Shown: positions 34,031 to 46,650 of the stretch, one piece after another | Layout: each line of letters begins with the position of its first letter | Position numbering within the stretch: the stretch's first letter is position 1 | Source of the DNA: Amaurobius ferox | Taxonomy: Eukaryota > Arthropoda > Arachnida > Araneae > Amaurobiidae | DNA length: 64,000 nucleotides | Direction of reading: 5' to 3' | Assembly: GCA_951213105.1 (NCBI GenBank) | Contig: OX578146.1 | Span: 115,160,387-115,224,386, forward strand | Made by a program: the position numbers and the translations under genes | The notes under the pieces: generated by a model | What the model saw: the letters and a program-made list of their open reading frames with translations, nothing else | The model's database searches: none | What the model was told of the DNA's origin: nothing

Positions 34031-35195
34031 CTGATAATAAAGTCAAACTCTAAGTGCATGGTGGGCCTTAACCAGGCTGTATGAGTGCAAATTATATTTT
34101 TTTAACTCAGGAAAGTTTTTGTAATGTAAAATTTAATGTCATCTTACCTGAGAACGTATAAAACCGGAGAACTTTCTATCCAGAAATGTTTTAAACCGAT
34201 TATACCATTACATTTTTTTATAAACATATTTTGCATTTATTTAAAGGAATGAAATTTGGTAATATTTTTAGTATTTTACAATTTGTTAAAGTACTTTAAA
34301 AGAGACAAATTACCATGAAACGTTTCAAACAAGAAAACTTCTGTATCAGAATTCTTTATTAAAGGTATAACTTTTTTCTTGGGACCTTTGTAAACAAATT
34401 CCACAGAATTTTTTTTATATAAAATGTTTTTTCCTTTAAGACAATAGAATTTAGTAATACCTTTAATAAACTAAAATAAATACAAACAAAAACTGTTTTT
34501 TTTATTTGTGCTAATTCGTTATTTGAGTGTTAATTATTGATTAAAAGTACAAGTCTCTCAAGGGAGATTATTTCGAATATTTAAGTAATATACCTTGCAA
34601 ATGCTACGGCTTGAATAAAGAAAGCGACGCACAACAAATTTAATTAAAAGTATTTTCACTTTCATTAATTAAAAGCGATAAATGTTAAAAAAAATAGTTT
34701 CTTTTTAATTAAAATTCTGACTTTTTATGTCTGATTTTTTAAGTTCTTAAACTGATTAAAGCCGTCTTCTACTATAATAAGTTCCTTAAAATGTAACTTA
34801 TGAAATATGCAATAGTAGCTTTAATTTTTAATTGAAGAGTTTATGTATTTTATTTGTTTGAAATTTGATATTTATCATGTCTGTTTAAAAGTCCCAATTT
34901 TCTTTCATTGGCTTTCAGTTTACTTTTTTTTTAAAATAAAGGTTTTGTTTAATATTCATTTGGCGTTTAGAAGTAAGTTATTTTTATAAACTATAATAAC
35001 CACCATTCTAAATATTCAAACAAGTAATCGAATTTCTAAAAATCATGATGTTAAACAGAAGTGCAGAGGAGATTATATTATTCCACTAATTACATTTTCA
35101 GGGGTCTCGAACCGGTAGAAAGTCCTTAATTTATCTATTATTTTTTATAACTAATTTTTTTACGATAATATGAACTTTTTTAGATTTAAGAGAAT
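34031..35195. other. AT-rich DNA, nothing recognised
   Basis: Long T/A homopolymer patches; no credible frame or RNA gene. Confidence 0.55.
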
Positions 35196-36245
35196 TAAGG
35201 TAAAGTGGGGTAAGTGTGTAAGGTGGGGTAAGTAACAAATGTCGTAGACTGGTGCTGTGTTCACGTGATAAAAATATAAATATCTTCAGACGGGTTTAAA
35301 TATCGTTAGGTGTTATTATAATCGGTTTTTCGTCAAATGAAGTGAAAGGTACTTTTGAAAGAATTTAATTCACCTTGTTCTCCAAGTACAGAAAGTAGCA
35401 CTTATTTGCTCTTTCAAGACTGCTCAGTTACGTCAGGGATGCATGAAACGTGGTATATAATAGTTCTTGGACCATTATTTCATTCTTTCTGTGCTCCTTG
35501 TTGTATCAAGGTTCATTTGTTTTTGAAGAGTAGATCACAGAAATAAGAGCGATGAGTCAAGTACGTTACAGAAAGCAATGGTAAATGAACCCAAAGTTAA
35601 ATATGTTGGTCATTCTTATTCCATCTTCTCAAAATTGTTGACAACGATCATCAACGATATCATAATTCTGTTTCAGGAAAGGTGGTTAGAAACTACAAAA
35701 GGAAATGAATGACCAACACTTCTACATGCACAAAACAGAATCTTGTAGCAATCGATGAGGTCAAAGTGAATATATCGTCATAGCTGCCGGAGTTATTGAG
35801 GTGAAGAATAAGAAATTACGAAAAGGAGATGAAGATTCAACATCCAGTAAACTTACAAAAGCTTAAAAGAAAAATCTATATTGTGGTCAGGTTCGAATGA
35901 TGCATCTGATGCGTTTTTAATTAGAAATATTCCGAAGAAAATCATCTACACCTTTTGAAGAGGAGCTTGAGTAGGGAATTTTTATAGAGCATATGTTTGG
36001 AAGATGGTTGGTGACTGGGTATTGGTGCATTTTGACAGTAGAAAAATATAAAACACTTTGTGGGGCAAATGTATTCCTTCAATGAGTATAGAATACCACG
36101 CTGGTGAGCTTGCTTGGATTAAAATATTTGACACACCAAAGCTCTGAAATACTTTCGAGTTCTCGCTCGTCACAGATGAAAGTGAAACTGAACTGGCAGA
36201 GATTATTTTGCACCCCTACCTCTAAAAATGTATTGAAAAAGATAA
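35196..36245 (+). mobile_element. degraded pogo/Tigger-like DNA transposon (tentative)
   Basis: Starts with two GTGGGGTAAG repeats (about 35205 and 35224). At about 35683 the translation VVRNYKRK, followed after a stop by QNLVAIDEVK, resembles the conserved N-terminus (MVRNYKRK...) of pogo-type transposases with a CENP-B-like helix-turn-helix. At about 36003, GDWVLVHFDSRK resembles a C-terminal VGDWVLV motif seen in related insect transposases. The DDE core between them is absent and stops are frequent, so only a deleted relic remains. Confidence 0.4.
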
Positions 36246-36299
36246 ATTTTATTTCCAGTCTCTTTTGGACAATATAATGTACAAAGGAAAACTCGTTTT

Positions 36300-36425
36300 T
36301 ACTTTCCTTATATACATAATGTATAAGGAAAGTATTGTGACGGGGTCGAAAATTCGAATTCGAGTTTTCGACGGGAGAGCACGTTTCAAGCATCCCTGAT
36401 CACGAATCAAACATTTTTGAAGTGA

Positions 36426-36467
<42 letters not shown>

Positions 36468-37248
36468 CATGTGTGTGTGCGAGTCAGTGAGTCTGTGGAG
36501 ACGATAACTGACGAACGAATGGACCGATTCGAACGAAATTTGTTACAAAAATTGCAATCCGTAAACACTGGAAGCCTATTGTTTTTATACGCAATCGAAT
36601 GTTCAGAACCCTCCTAAATTTTCGAATAAAATTTTGAAAAACTCGTCAAAAAACCAAAACCACTAATAAAGTTACGCAAATAGACATTTCTTATGTAATT
36701 TTTCATTAAAAAACGATTGGCATGAATTTTAGAACGCTAACATAAACCGTTCTCGAGATATTGCACATTTTAAAAAAAAGTATCAAAAAGTCATATAAAA
36801 TTAAAAAAAATATATTTCCTATTGAGAAATATGTTCACTTTTCATATGTAATACCATACGATAAACTGGGTGACATCATTCTCGTGGATCTAGCTCGTTC
36901 CATTCATGGAAAAAGATACTTTGAGTAATAATTTTGTATTTGAACGCCAATAGTCATTTGCCTGCTGTAAGAATGACTTATTTCTTCGTCCATAACGCTT
37001 GGCGAGATTTTGTCGACGAATTTGGCGGAATGTCGTCAACTTGGCGACTTTTTGAAATGTTGCCAAATTAATAAAAATCTCGCCAAATGGATAAAAATGA
37101 GGCTAAATCAATGAAAATGACGACTAATTATCGAAAATTCAATATCTTGGAAAGAATATTAGTATCTACTATAAGAAAACCTATTTTTTTACTGTAAAAG
37201 TAGTAAATTCATTACATTATATAAGGAAAGTCATGTGTTGCCTACATC
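36300..37248 (-). repeat. R2 dispersed repeat, copy d (full length)
   Basis: Inverted copy from ACTTTCCTTATATACATAAT at 36300 to ATAAGGAAAGTCATGTGTTG and CTACATCAG at about 37248. It contains the (GT)n tract (36429-36463) and the TTGGCGA/TCGCCAA cluster (37005-37090). Very similar to copy e. Confidence 0.85.
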
Positions 37249-38057
37249 AGTTTTTTTGTTATTGTTAAATAACATTGTAGAAACTAATCTTCGCATTTTC
37301 GTGATAAATAAGATTATAGGTGTTTCTGGATGCATGCATTATAACCACGCCCCTTCTATTCAATGGGCATGTTATATCTCTAGAGGCAGTCAATGTCAAA
37401 CACTTACTTTTACTGCTTAAATAATATAAGATTCAGATTTAGAGTATTTGTAACTTATCTATATTAAGCATGTGAGGAGTCTAGCAGTATGTTACACAAA
37501 TATTCCCAAATTCAGTTTCAAAAACGCACACTCACGTAATCGATTAATTCCACTTAATGAAAAATGCATTTTAGAATTTAGGGGCATCTACCATTTTGCT
37601 GCATTCGGCTTGGAGTTCGGTTCCACTAGATGAAAGCAAGCTACAGTTTCTCTACTACGGTTGTTAAGTATCGATGTGATTATTGATTGAGTTGGACAAT
37701 AGCTAGATTGTTTAGATACTTTTTGTGATAGAAATAGACGAGAGCGTCTGTATATAGGAGAGCAGTGATTGTCAAGTGGCGTTTCTTACATGTATATCAT
37801 GTAGAGTATATACAAGTTCTCTAGTATGAGGTAGACTTAATGACAGATTTGAAAGAAATTAATATTTGAAAACAATGAGAATATCAATCGCGTTTTACAC
37901 ATGTGAATAGCAATCACTATCATCACTTATTATGCGCTCATCCTCTTAGAATAACCATGACCATAACATAGCATAACAATAACCGTAAACTTGCTATTTG
38001 CAGCAATTTTGCGAACTTCTATGGGAATTGACAATTTAAGTTCTTCCACGCAACCGG
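37249..38057. other. unassigned DNA
   Basis: No domain-bearing frame or repeat recognised. Confidence 0.5.
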
Positions 38058-38502
38058 TAATTAAACTATTTACATTTACAGTTCAGATAATAATATAGAA
38101 TAAGTCAAGAAATTGAATGATCGATATATCAGCGAACTTATTCATATTGCGGCAAATAGCAAGGTCTTTCGCTGTCATTGCAATAACCGGTTATCCCATC
38201 TTGATAAGCGCAAACTAAGCCCAAAAGTGATCCAATGCTACTGTTTGTTATCTACAATGTCTTTCTTCGTTTTGGAAACGCCCCTTTCAGGCAGGTTCTC
38301 GAGATTTTGAGCAATTTAATTATTCGAAATCAAATGGAAGCTAATTTCAATTGGCGGATTTCATATTTTAAATAGATTTGTTGATGCCCCCCATCTATAC
38401 TTTCATAAGTAGTTAGGAATTAAACTATTTACATTTACAGTTCAGATAATAATATAGAATAAGTCAAGAAATTCAATGATCGATATATCAGCGAACTTAT
38501 AA
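38058..38502. repeat. ~85-bp near-identical direct repeats, 360 bp apart
   Basis: AATTAAACTATTTACATTTA through GCGAACTTAT occurs at 38058-38143 and 38418-38501 with about one mismatch in the shared core. It marks a recent partial duplication in otherwise diverged DNA. Confidence 0.85.
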
Positions 38503-39465
38503 TCAGAAAATATCGGATGAATTTCTTTTGCCTTAATTACACACGACGAAAATTTTACTTATTGACATTTTTTTAATTGGGAAGCCGTAAAAATTAAATA
38601 TTGCATTTTCATGAAATTACCGATTCCGGAGTGGCAGCTGTAATAGCTAAAATCTCTTCTGCTTGCTGAATATTTATCATGGTTCGCTCTACTTCTACGA
38701 ACCAAACTTTGATTTTATATTTCTGTCAGACATTATTTGTGAAACACTCTATATTTTTAAAATATCAGCCTCAAATTCTCCATTCTAAATCCGTAAGCAC
38801 CTTCTATATCTTGAAAAATGTTTGCAACTGCATTTACAGAGTCATAGATAAATTTAGGAACATCTGGAATGTATCGGAATGTGACGGAAGACCATTTTCA
38901 CATAAAGCATGGCTTATATTTTCTTAGGCTCATAGGAATATTTTAAAAACCATGGACTGTATTTTATTTTAACTCAATACTGCACAAAATCTTGATTTAA
39001 GCGATTATAATTGTTTATGTAAATGTTTCAAATAACCATTCTTATACAGGCAATTTTAATACTCAAATAGAAAAATAAATAAATTATTTTCTTTTTCGAC
39101 CGGGATATTTTTTAATAAAGTAAAAGTTGTTAAGTATGCCAAATCACGGGGTAAATATTGTTATCAAACGTAATCCCTGTTCTTTCACTTTCGGATTTGG
39201 TTTTTCTACTCTCATCATCATGTTCTTCGTAGGCAATAGTTTAAAAATTATATTACTCTGTGAAAGGTTATGAAAAGTATCAATTTAATACAGCATGCAG
39301 ACAACAACGTTTGTAGTTTTGTATATTTTTAATCAGCTACTATTGGAATCAGTTGTGCTATTCCAGTGAGTTTTTGCCAGTGCAATATTAGTTTCTGATA
39401 CATATTTTGCTTCTGTTTTGTTTATTTTGTATTTAGTTGCTTTTATTTTTTTTCAGAGCTTATTT
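38503..39465. other. AT-rich DNA, nothing recognised
   Basis: No gene or repeat supported. Confidence 0.5.
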
Positions 39466-39469
39466 AGAT

Positions 39470-39775
39470 ATGGATAGATTTTTAATAAATAAACATATAT
39501 TAGATAATGGCAATGAATCAAATGTATCTGGCACTAGTAACAGCAACACCGAGTGTCGTTAGCGTAAGTTCTATAACTGTGCCATTATAATGAAGACTAC
39601 TTGTCCATTGGAATCAATTCATGTGGATAATAACAACCACGTCCTGTTTAGTTTATGGTGAGAAACTGACAATCCAAGCGATGGTTCTAAGTAATCTAAA
39701 ATGTGTGACCTTAACACAAAACACGCATATTTATGCAGGAAACCAAGTGAATATTTTCGTTCTGTGACTATACGT
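39470..39775 (+). pseudogene. N-terminal relic of a hAT (BED zinc finger) transposase
   Basis: Begins MDRFLINKHILDNGNESNVS, the usual style of SCAND3/ZBED-like transposase N-termini (MDRF..., then a Ser-rich linker). After a stop, shifted frames give YGEKLTIQAMVLSNLK and then NTKHAYLCRKPSEYF. Together these correspond to the BED finger consensus (C.VCGEKL..AMVPSKLKRH...KH). At least two frameshifts and several stops; the first zinc ligands are lost. Only the N-terminus remains. Confidence 0.55.
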
Positions 39776-40189
39776 TGATAAATGTTTGTTGCGTTATGTT
39801 GAGTGCGTAGTGTTTATGCGTAGTGTAGAGTTGATAAATGTTGAGTTTAGTTAAATCTTACATAGGAAATACTCCTTCTCTAGAATCATTGACTGAGAAA
39901 ACATTCATCCAAATTGTACGTGTAGTTTAAAAGATATATCATATGTGTGTGTATTGATTTCAGATCATATTAGAAGAAATATGTAAACTACTTGTGGTGC
40001 ACTAACAACAAAGAGAAATATACAGTTGGCCTTTTAGACTTTACCATTTAGTAAGATTTATTGTTAATGCGTTGATTACCATTAATACCGCACCTTTAAG
40101 AGTAAAACATTAAAGTTCACTTATTCTTAGTTGCGTTGATTATATAATATTACCTCTTTAACTATCAGACAAGCATTATGCAAAAGCAT
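39776..40189. other. unassigned AT-rich DNA
   Basis: Repeated GTGCGTAGTGTTTATGCGTA phrase near 39810; no gene. Confidence 0.45.
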
Positions 40190-40470
40190 ATTAAATTGAA
40201 TTATCTAAACATGGCCGTAAATACGTACATAGTGGAACTCATTAAATTAAACATTGCGTGGTTTGCCGCTATAACCGTCCAATTATTTGTCAGTGCGAGT
40301 TCTGTAAAAGAATATTAATTAACATAATACAACTCCATTAATTGCACCATTTTAACTTAACAAAAAAACATTTATTAACAACATCGGTCAATTAATTACA
40401 ACAATTATACCTCTCATTCGCGCCGGAAAGAGACAATGTGAGACCACTAGTTAAAAATGCCTAAAATGTA
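40190..40470 (-). repeat. S repeat, copy 2
   Basis: Reverse-complement partner of 30040-30350. AGTGCGAGTTCTGTAAAAGA and TGCACCATTTTAACTTAAC mark the match. Confidence 0.7.
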
Positions 40471-40634
40471 TTTAAGACATTCCATATTATTTAATGGGAG
40501 CGTACTTTCACTTTCGGCTTTGGCCATAGACTACAATTCTTGCATCAGTATCGTACTGGCCGTAACTCTACGTGTTTGGTTCCAACTCGTACTGCTAATT
40601 GGACTGCAATTGACCTAGCCATTCTTTTCGAATC

Positions 40635-41213
40635 TTGACACTCTACAACACTTGCGTAACACTTCTCTACTGCATATCTCGACTGTGCGGTCTGGTGGAA
40701 TTACTCGGGGCTCATAATGGCACTCTGCCCTCTTGCTTCGGACTTTACCAACTCATTTTCACGTGTTTCATAACTACTTCTTTCACTCAACTTCTCTCAC
40801 CCATCTCTCAAATGAACTCTCACTGTACTGATTATTCTCGTAGAAGTTGCGTAATTTTCTCTCTTGGTTGCCGCCTCCTTTTTGCCCGAGGTCTGAAAAA
40901 CACCTACTTTTTGCTCTGTGTCGCACGACATGTTGACATTTCAAATACGGATACCAATCAAGCTAAAATGCATCCACGGGAGCCAATTGGAACTTACACA
41001 TACTTAAATAGCATGCATCCCCGCCATCATCAACAACAAATTAGAAGAGGTGGTATGACACCACAGGGGCAGAGAGAAAAGTGGTTCCAGAGTTTTCGAG
41101 AAGTTTCGGGAGATTCAATATTCGACAGCGTCCTAGTAGCACGTAAATTTAGGAATATCAAAAAAATCTGCGTACCGTACAAAGATAATGTGGATCGCCA
41201 ATGTGATAAGTGA
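40635..41213 (+). other. unexplained 192-codon open frame in a GC-richer island
   Basis: The longest frame not explained by a recognised element. It opens at TTG; the first ATG-initiated part starts near 40812. The protein reading is Cys/Ser/Leu-rich at first and then hydrophilic (HPRHHQQQIRRGGMTPQGQR). No domain, signal peptide or family is recognised. The surrounding 40.5-41.3 kb is less AT-rich than its neighbours, so it could be part of a retrotransposon long terminal repeat or an unknown exon. Likely not a gene. Confidence 0.15.
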
Positions 41214-42613
41214 GAGTAGTATGTGCATAGTGAATGCAAGTGATGTATCAAGTATACGCCGGCATCCAGCAAAGTGTGTTCTCGACTAAATGTCAAAGTG
41301 CAAAAAAAGAATGATGTAATTATGGAAATTTCACTTGTTAATAATGATCACGGAAGGCATATAACTTATAGCAATTATTTAACAGTACTGGAGTAAGAAC
41401 TCAAATCTTAGCAACGAAATCTTGTGTTTAAAGTAAAGAAATGTATATATTTTCGGTATATAGTAATAATTTGTATAAATATGTGTGTCAATTAAATAGT
41501 TGTTATAGATATATGTATTACTTAAAATGATTTTATGAGTAAACGTTATGAATAATCAATATAATTTTATATGTGAAATTAAAGAATTAATCAATTTAAA
41601 TCAGAGTTATTACTTTATACAATCTTGAGTGTTATTCTCCTGTGCTCGTGAGCTGGAGTTTCCATATTCCACCCTTAGTGAAGGCATCAAAGGTAAGTCC
41701 TTGTAGAGTAAATTTTGGGTAAGGACAATTTACCTTATGACACTCTGATTGGTCAATCTTGGTTACTTCGGCCTGACATCTTCCATAATTGGTTATTCTT
41801 TTACCCAATGTCGTTGCTTCACCTTATCCTCAGAGCCCTTCTACCCCCTCTGTCCTGACGCCCCTAAAATTATGGTTTTAGCTAACCTTTGGTCAGCGTG
41901 TTGTAAACTTTGGCGTCATAAGACTGAAGGTATTGTCTGACGTTTCAGACATAATAAATAACGTACATAAAGCTGTCTCACAATAACTGGCGAGAGATCG
42001 ATTTCTAGTCTGACACTACTGTATGGAACAAATTCCAGAACATTTTTCCTTTAACCCTGTGATGCTCTCGTAATCTCTTAGGCTGCCGCTATCTACTCTG
42101 TTGAAGATCTTATAAAATGATGGGACATTTAAAAGGCAATATATTAAAATTGTGAATTAAAACTTAATGTATGTAACTTGAGAGCATTATAGAGAAATCG
42201 CATTAAATTCTTTAATAATGATAATTTTACTTAATTTTGAAGTGTATTTTTTAGATATGGAGCTATCCCTCTTAAATCCCCTATTCATCTCTTTAGCTTT
42301 AGATTGAAGTGTACTGAAGCTGTAGAAGAAGGGTTTATGTATAGAAAAGTGGCTATGAGATATTGATTAGGAAAATTTAAATCACCTCAGCGACGAAGTT
42401 CAGAAGTTAGATATTCATTACCGAAAACGAAGCACGATAAGCGAAAATTCTCAATTACAAACTTGTAGAATGTTCTCCATTTACTGCGAAAAGGCGTGCG
42501 GTGAATTTTTTAATTATTTATTGCATCGTCACCCCCTAATTCGAATGTTCGAAACATTAGATGTTTCCATCGACCTGGATGACGAGACGAATTGAAAAAG
42601 ACACAAACCTTAG
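41214..42613. other. unassigned DNA
   Basis: Short frames without domains. Nothing else supported. Confidence 0.5.
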
Positions 42614-42905
42614 CTAGGGCGCGGTAGCCCATTGGTTAGCGCGCTGGAGTTGCACTCGGTAGGCCCGGGTTCGATTCCAGTCACTGCCAAAACTGCCGCC
42701 GTGTTCACGCGGAGTACGATCACGTTAAACATGTGGGTCCGTAAGTCCTTCCGAGAGGTTGGTGGTAGAGGAAGGAGGGTACGGTTCCTGTGGATGCCTC
42801 CCCCACTGGGATCCGGTCTAAATTGTTTGGCACTTACCGGCTGTCCAAACAGTTACCTTACACCTTTCTGGTAGGTCGGACGGTCTGGGTCTCAACAACA
42901 ACAAA
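42614..42905 (+). mobile_element. tRNA-derived SINE
   Basis: Head GGGCGCGGTAGCCCATTGGT with A-box-like TAGCCCATTGGTTAGCGCG and an intact B box GGGTTCGATTCC (42668-42679). Body with GCCGCCGTGTTCACGCGGAG and CCGAGAGGTTGGTGGTAGAG, tail CAACAACAACAAA. The body matches the SINE at 17020-17409 from GGGCGCGG onward, except that copy lacks the B box and carries a 5S head. The flanking word AAACCTTAGCTA (42605-42613 and 42902-42912) appears on both sides as a target duplication. Confidence 0.9.
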
Positions 42906-44689
42906 CCTTAGCTAAAGCGAAGTTTCGACAAGTAAGTTACTCGATCATTTTAAAAAGTGCTTTCGATATTTTTAATTATTCCTTTATATCGTCGCCCGTA
43001 ATTCGAACTTAAAATATTTTAGACTTTTCCCTTATTCTTGAAGCTGATATGGATAAAATGTCACAAAAACAAAGACTATAGCTATAATGGAAATACTCGG
43101 TAATTCATATATATCACCCTCTCACTCACTCACTGAGTCAGTTCTTGTACATGTTCTATAGATATAAATTATAACAGTTATTTATTACACGAAACCGACA
43201 AATTGATCTTTATTATAAATGCATAATCATTGTTATACCTTTTTATATGTTTCTGCAATATACAGAAAATATAAATTCCACTGACGTTCTACATCTCCAT
43301 TACAAAATCAAAGAAATAGAGCCCAAAAATTTTCAATAAAAACACAACATTGTTGCACAAAAAACGACCCCAAAATGCTTATTTTCTAAAGAAACTTTCT
43401 GAACATCACAGCAACAATTTACTAACATTCCCTATAGTGGCAAACCCTGTTAATAAAACTGTTTGAGTTTTGAATAAGAAGTTCCATTCCTCTGCTTCTA
43501 AACATTCGAAATTATTTTTTCTTCCATTTTCCTCTTACTTCGAAAGGTATTTCAATGGCGGCGATATTCCTGGAATAAGGAACAGGAAGTGGCGGTAAAC
43601 TGTCACTGAGGATTTCCGCGAGAATTAGGTGTTTGAAATATTTTTAGACAGATGTTGAGAATGCTCTGTTTTATTTTATTTTATTTTATTGGCAATACGT
43701 TTCAAATGGGGTCTATAAGGGCTGTTAAGGAAAAACACCTGCCCCGGTAATTTATTAACCAAGGGTGGTAAGTTTCATTGAACAAAATAAAAACTTATGT
43801 TCAAGATCTATTGACTAAAATAAAGAAGAACGGAAATACTTAAAATGAATAGTTGCAATCGAAATTGAAGATAGTAACAGAGGGTTCCAGAGGAATTTCA
43901 TAATGCACCAAATTGACTTTGTAAGTACATATCGCGTGTACACGTTAGGTCTATATATAGTAAAGTGACAATCGTCGTAATAAAAGGGATTGCAGCGCCC
44001 CCTATCAGATAATTTAAAATATGAGTATAACAAACTTGGCAGCAAAGTGAGATAGAAGAAATATGCCAAATACAATCTTGCAGAGAACCGTCTATAGAGT
44101 ATTGATACAGAATCGCCACTAAATTTGTTACTGAAGGTATCTATTTGCACAATATAGTTAGTTGCAAATGACTGCGAATTCAAGAGTGGTAATAGAATTA
44201 ACACTTCCATTCGTAGGCATCATACAGAATCTCAAGCCATGTATTTTGCAGATGAAATATATATCACTGTCAATATTTGCATACACTTGTGAATCATTCG
44301 GCGACGTTTAACAACATTATGGCGTGATTGCGTATCGGATTAGATTATGACTGGTATTTTTCACCAGCGTAAACATGTTTCACTCGTTCCTCGTGTCGAT
44401 TCCTGCTAATTAGACAATAATCTACAACTTCATAACTGACATTTTTCGTCTATATCATTTTATTCCTTAGTTAAATATCTTAGCATTTTATTCTCGCTAG
44501 GAGAGCTCACCCTCTACCTCACACACTCTCTCCCTCACTTTTATTTGATTGGGCGTAGTCACTTTATAGATAGACCTAATATGTACACGTATGGACTTTC
44601 CACCCTTTCCTAACAAAGTTATTGTGGTGCTTTATAACTTCCCCTTTTATTAGATAAATAAAGAAATGGACAATTGATTATTCTCTGAC
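42906..44689. other. AT-rich DNA without recognised genes
   Basis: Contains an ATTTT pentanucleotide run at 43669-43690. Minus-strand frames at 43815-44210 show no domain. Confidence 0.5.
43669..43690. repeat. (TTTTA)n microsatellite
   Basis: Four to five TTTTA units. Confidence 0.9.
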
Positions 44690-44957
44690 AAAATCTAATT
44701 AGCACCAGGGTCACCCAAAAGGGACTTACCTACCAATTTTTTATGAAATTCGGTCAATTAATTTTTCCGTTAGAATGGATACATACATTGCACAGACAGA
44801 GACAGACACACACGCACACAGACGTCACGCTAAAAACAGTTTGTGTTCTAGAGGTCTCAAAAGGTGTAAATCCGTCGAAAACTCGACTTGCTATTTTTGT
44901 CTTGATTCCAGTACTTGACTTATGCATTACCATGTATTATAGGGAAAGTAATAAACA
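44690..44957 (+). repeat. R1 dispersed repeat, copy 3 (one subunit)
   Basis: One subunit block (AATTAGCACCAGGGTCACCC, TACCTACCAATTTTTTATG), short CA tract, GACGTCACGC and the 3' module to TATAGGGAAAGTAA. Confidence 0.8.
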
Positions 44958-46650
44958 GTCTGACGGGAATTCCACACGCACTTGATATATAGTAAACAGG
45001 GAATGAATAATGAAAAGCTTGAAGAATTGATAACAAAAAACAAAATTTATGCATATATGAGTAGATTAGACGCGCAAAAATATTAAGGGTTCGTGTAACC
45101 CGCACCAAAATTTTTAGGTATTCGAAAAGTGTCTCAGAACCACGAAGTCGGCGCTATTGGATAATAAAGTCAACACTTGGCAATTACGTTGGAGATAAAT
45201 TTGGCTAAATGTCGCCAAAATAACGACTTTTTGAAATGGCAAAAACTTGGCGATAATTTAATATCTCCGAATAGTAAATCTAACTTTTGATAATGTCCGT
45301 TGCTTGACTGAAATAATTAATTTAATATTATTCTCACAAAATACAGCTAATTTCACCCTTTGTGGGACAATTACATTTTCAAGCAGTCGTATAGTAATAT
45401 CATCTTATTAAATGGTCACAGAGTAATTATATTTTGTTAAAGGGTCGTATAATAATTAATAATATTGATCGGAAAAAGTGCGCTATACTCGTGTATCCGG
45501 ACATTTTCGGAAAGGGTGACTGGAAGGGAACATTTTACATGATTTATACAACATATCATATAACGCGATAAACACCTAATACTTAAATATTTGGATGATC
45601 AAATGCCCATTTAATCTGTGAAAAGTGATGCATAAACATTAATTGAACATTGCCAATTGCTTGACAACAGATCAAAACAATACATAGATTTTACGATATA
45701 GTTCGAGAACTCAGCATAAAATTTTTTTAAAAAATAAAAACCCATTACTTTAAAATTTCTTAGAATTTACTTTTCAGTCTGAACTAAACTGCTTTCGAAA
45801 TGTCATTCTCTCCTGCGAAGAAAACTCTTATCATAACAGTATCCCTCATATCGGCAATGTCAGCAAAGATAGCGTGTATCAGACTTAAATAAAAGTGAAA
45901 ACCGTTTCAATAAAGCTTCAATTCAGATCATTCATTCCAATATAAATGCATCGATCTAAAGAATTATATCGTCCATTTATGAGAATGTGATCAAATATGA
46001 CTCCATCGTCCTACCTTGTTGCTTTTCAATGGGATGAAAAGCATTTGAAAAGTTAAAACTTCGGAGATAGCGCGACCATTAGTAGAGAAATGAAGCCATC
46101 AGAGATTACATCATACCCGGAATGTTGGAAGTAGGGCCTTGGAAAGGGTTTCCAAACACATTTTAGAAATGATAAGTGAAATCATGCTGTTATTGGATCA
46201 TGTGCGAGTTTTGACTGGCTCGAAACTTTCGTTGAACTCATTATGTGCTGGACCATTGTAAAATCGACTATGTTCAATGTCTTATTTATTGCAGTAATGG
46301 GACAAAATTGTTATTTAAATTGGAATTACAATGAGAGGTAACTTTCGTCCCCTTAATTAAATGAAGAAATAACAATATGACTGTATTGATTCTACATATC
46401 TGTAAATAAAATTTGTCTATCAATTCTTTATCAATTCTTCACTGAACGGGCTAAACTGAGCGTGTGAGGTGATGTATGGAAATTATCGAGCACTTCCCCT
46501 AAATCAAAAATATTGGTTTTGATGTCATCTCATTTTTTGGTGTCTTTTGCCCGCTTCCTTTGTCGCCGTTTCAGCTTCGAAACAAAATGGTAAATATAAA
46601 ATTGCAAAAGCCCGATATAGAGGTGACAGTGCAAAAACACAATAAAAAAA
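44958..46650 (+). repeat. P repeat, copy 2, first part
   Basis: Matches 508-700 and 1376-2310 without the Tc1 relic, which shows that the Tc1 element inserted in copy 1. 45480-45750 is also similar to Q (9220-9480 and 62750-63020). 45170-45260 has TTGGCGA words as in R2. Confidence 0.7.

Noticed and set aside
43815..44210. 131-codon minus-strand frame that looks membrane-like
   Set aside because: Hydrophobic bias is expected from AT-rich codons (Phe, Ile, Leu, Tyr); no homologous motif or supporting context.
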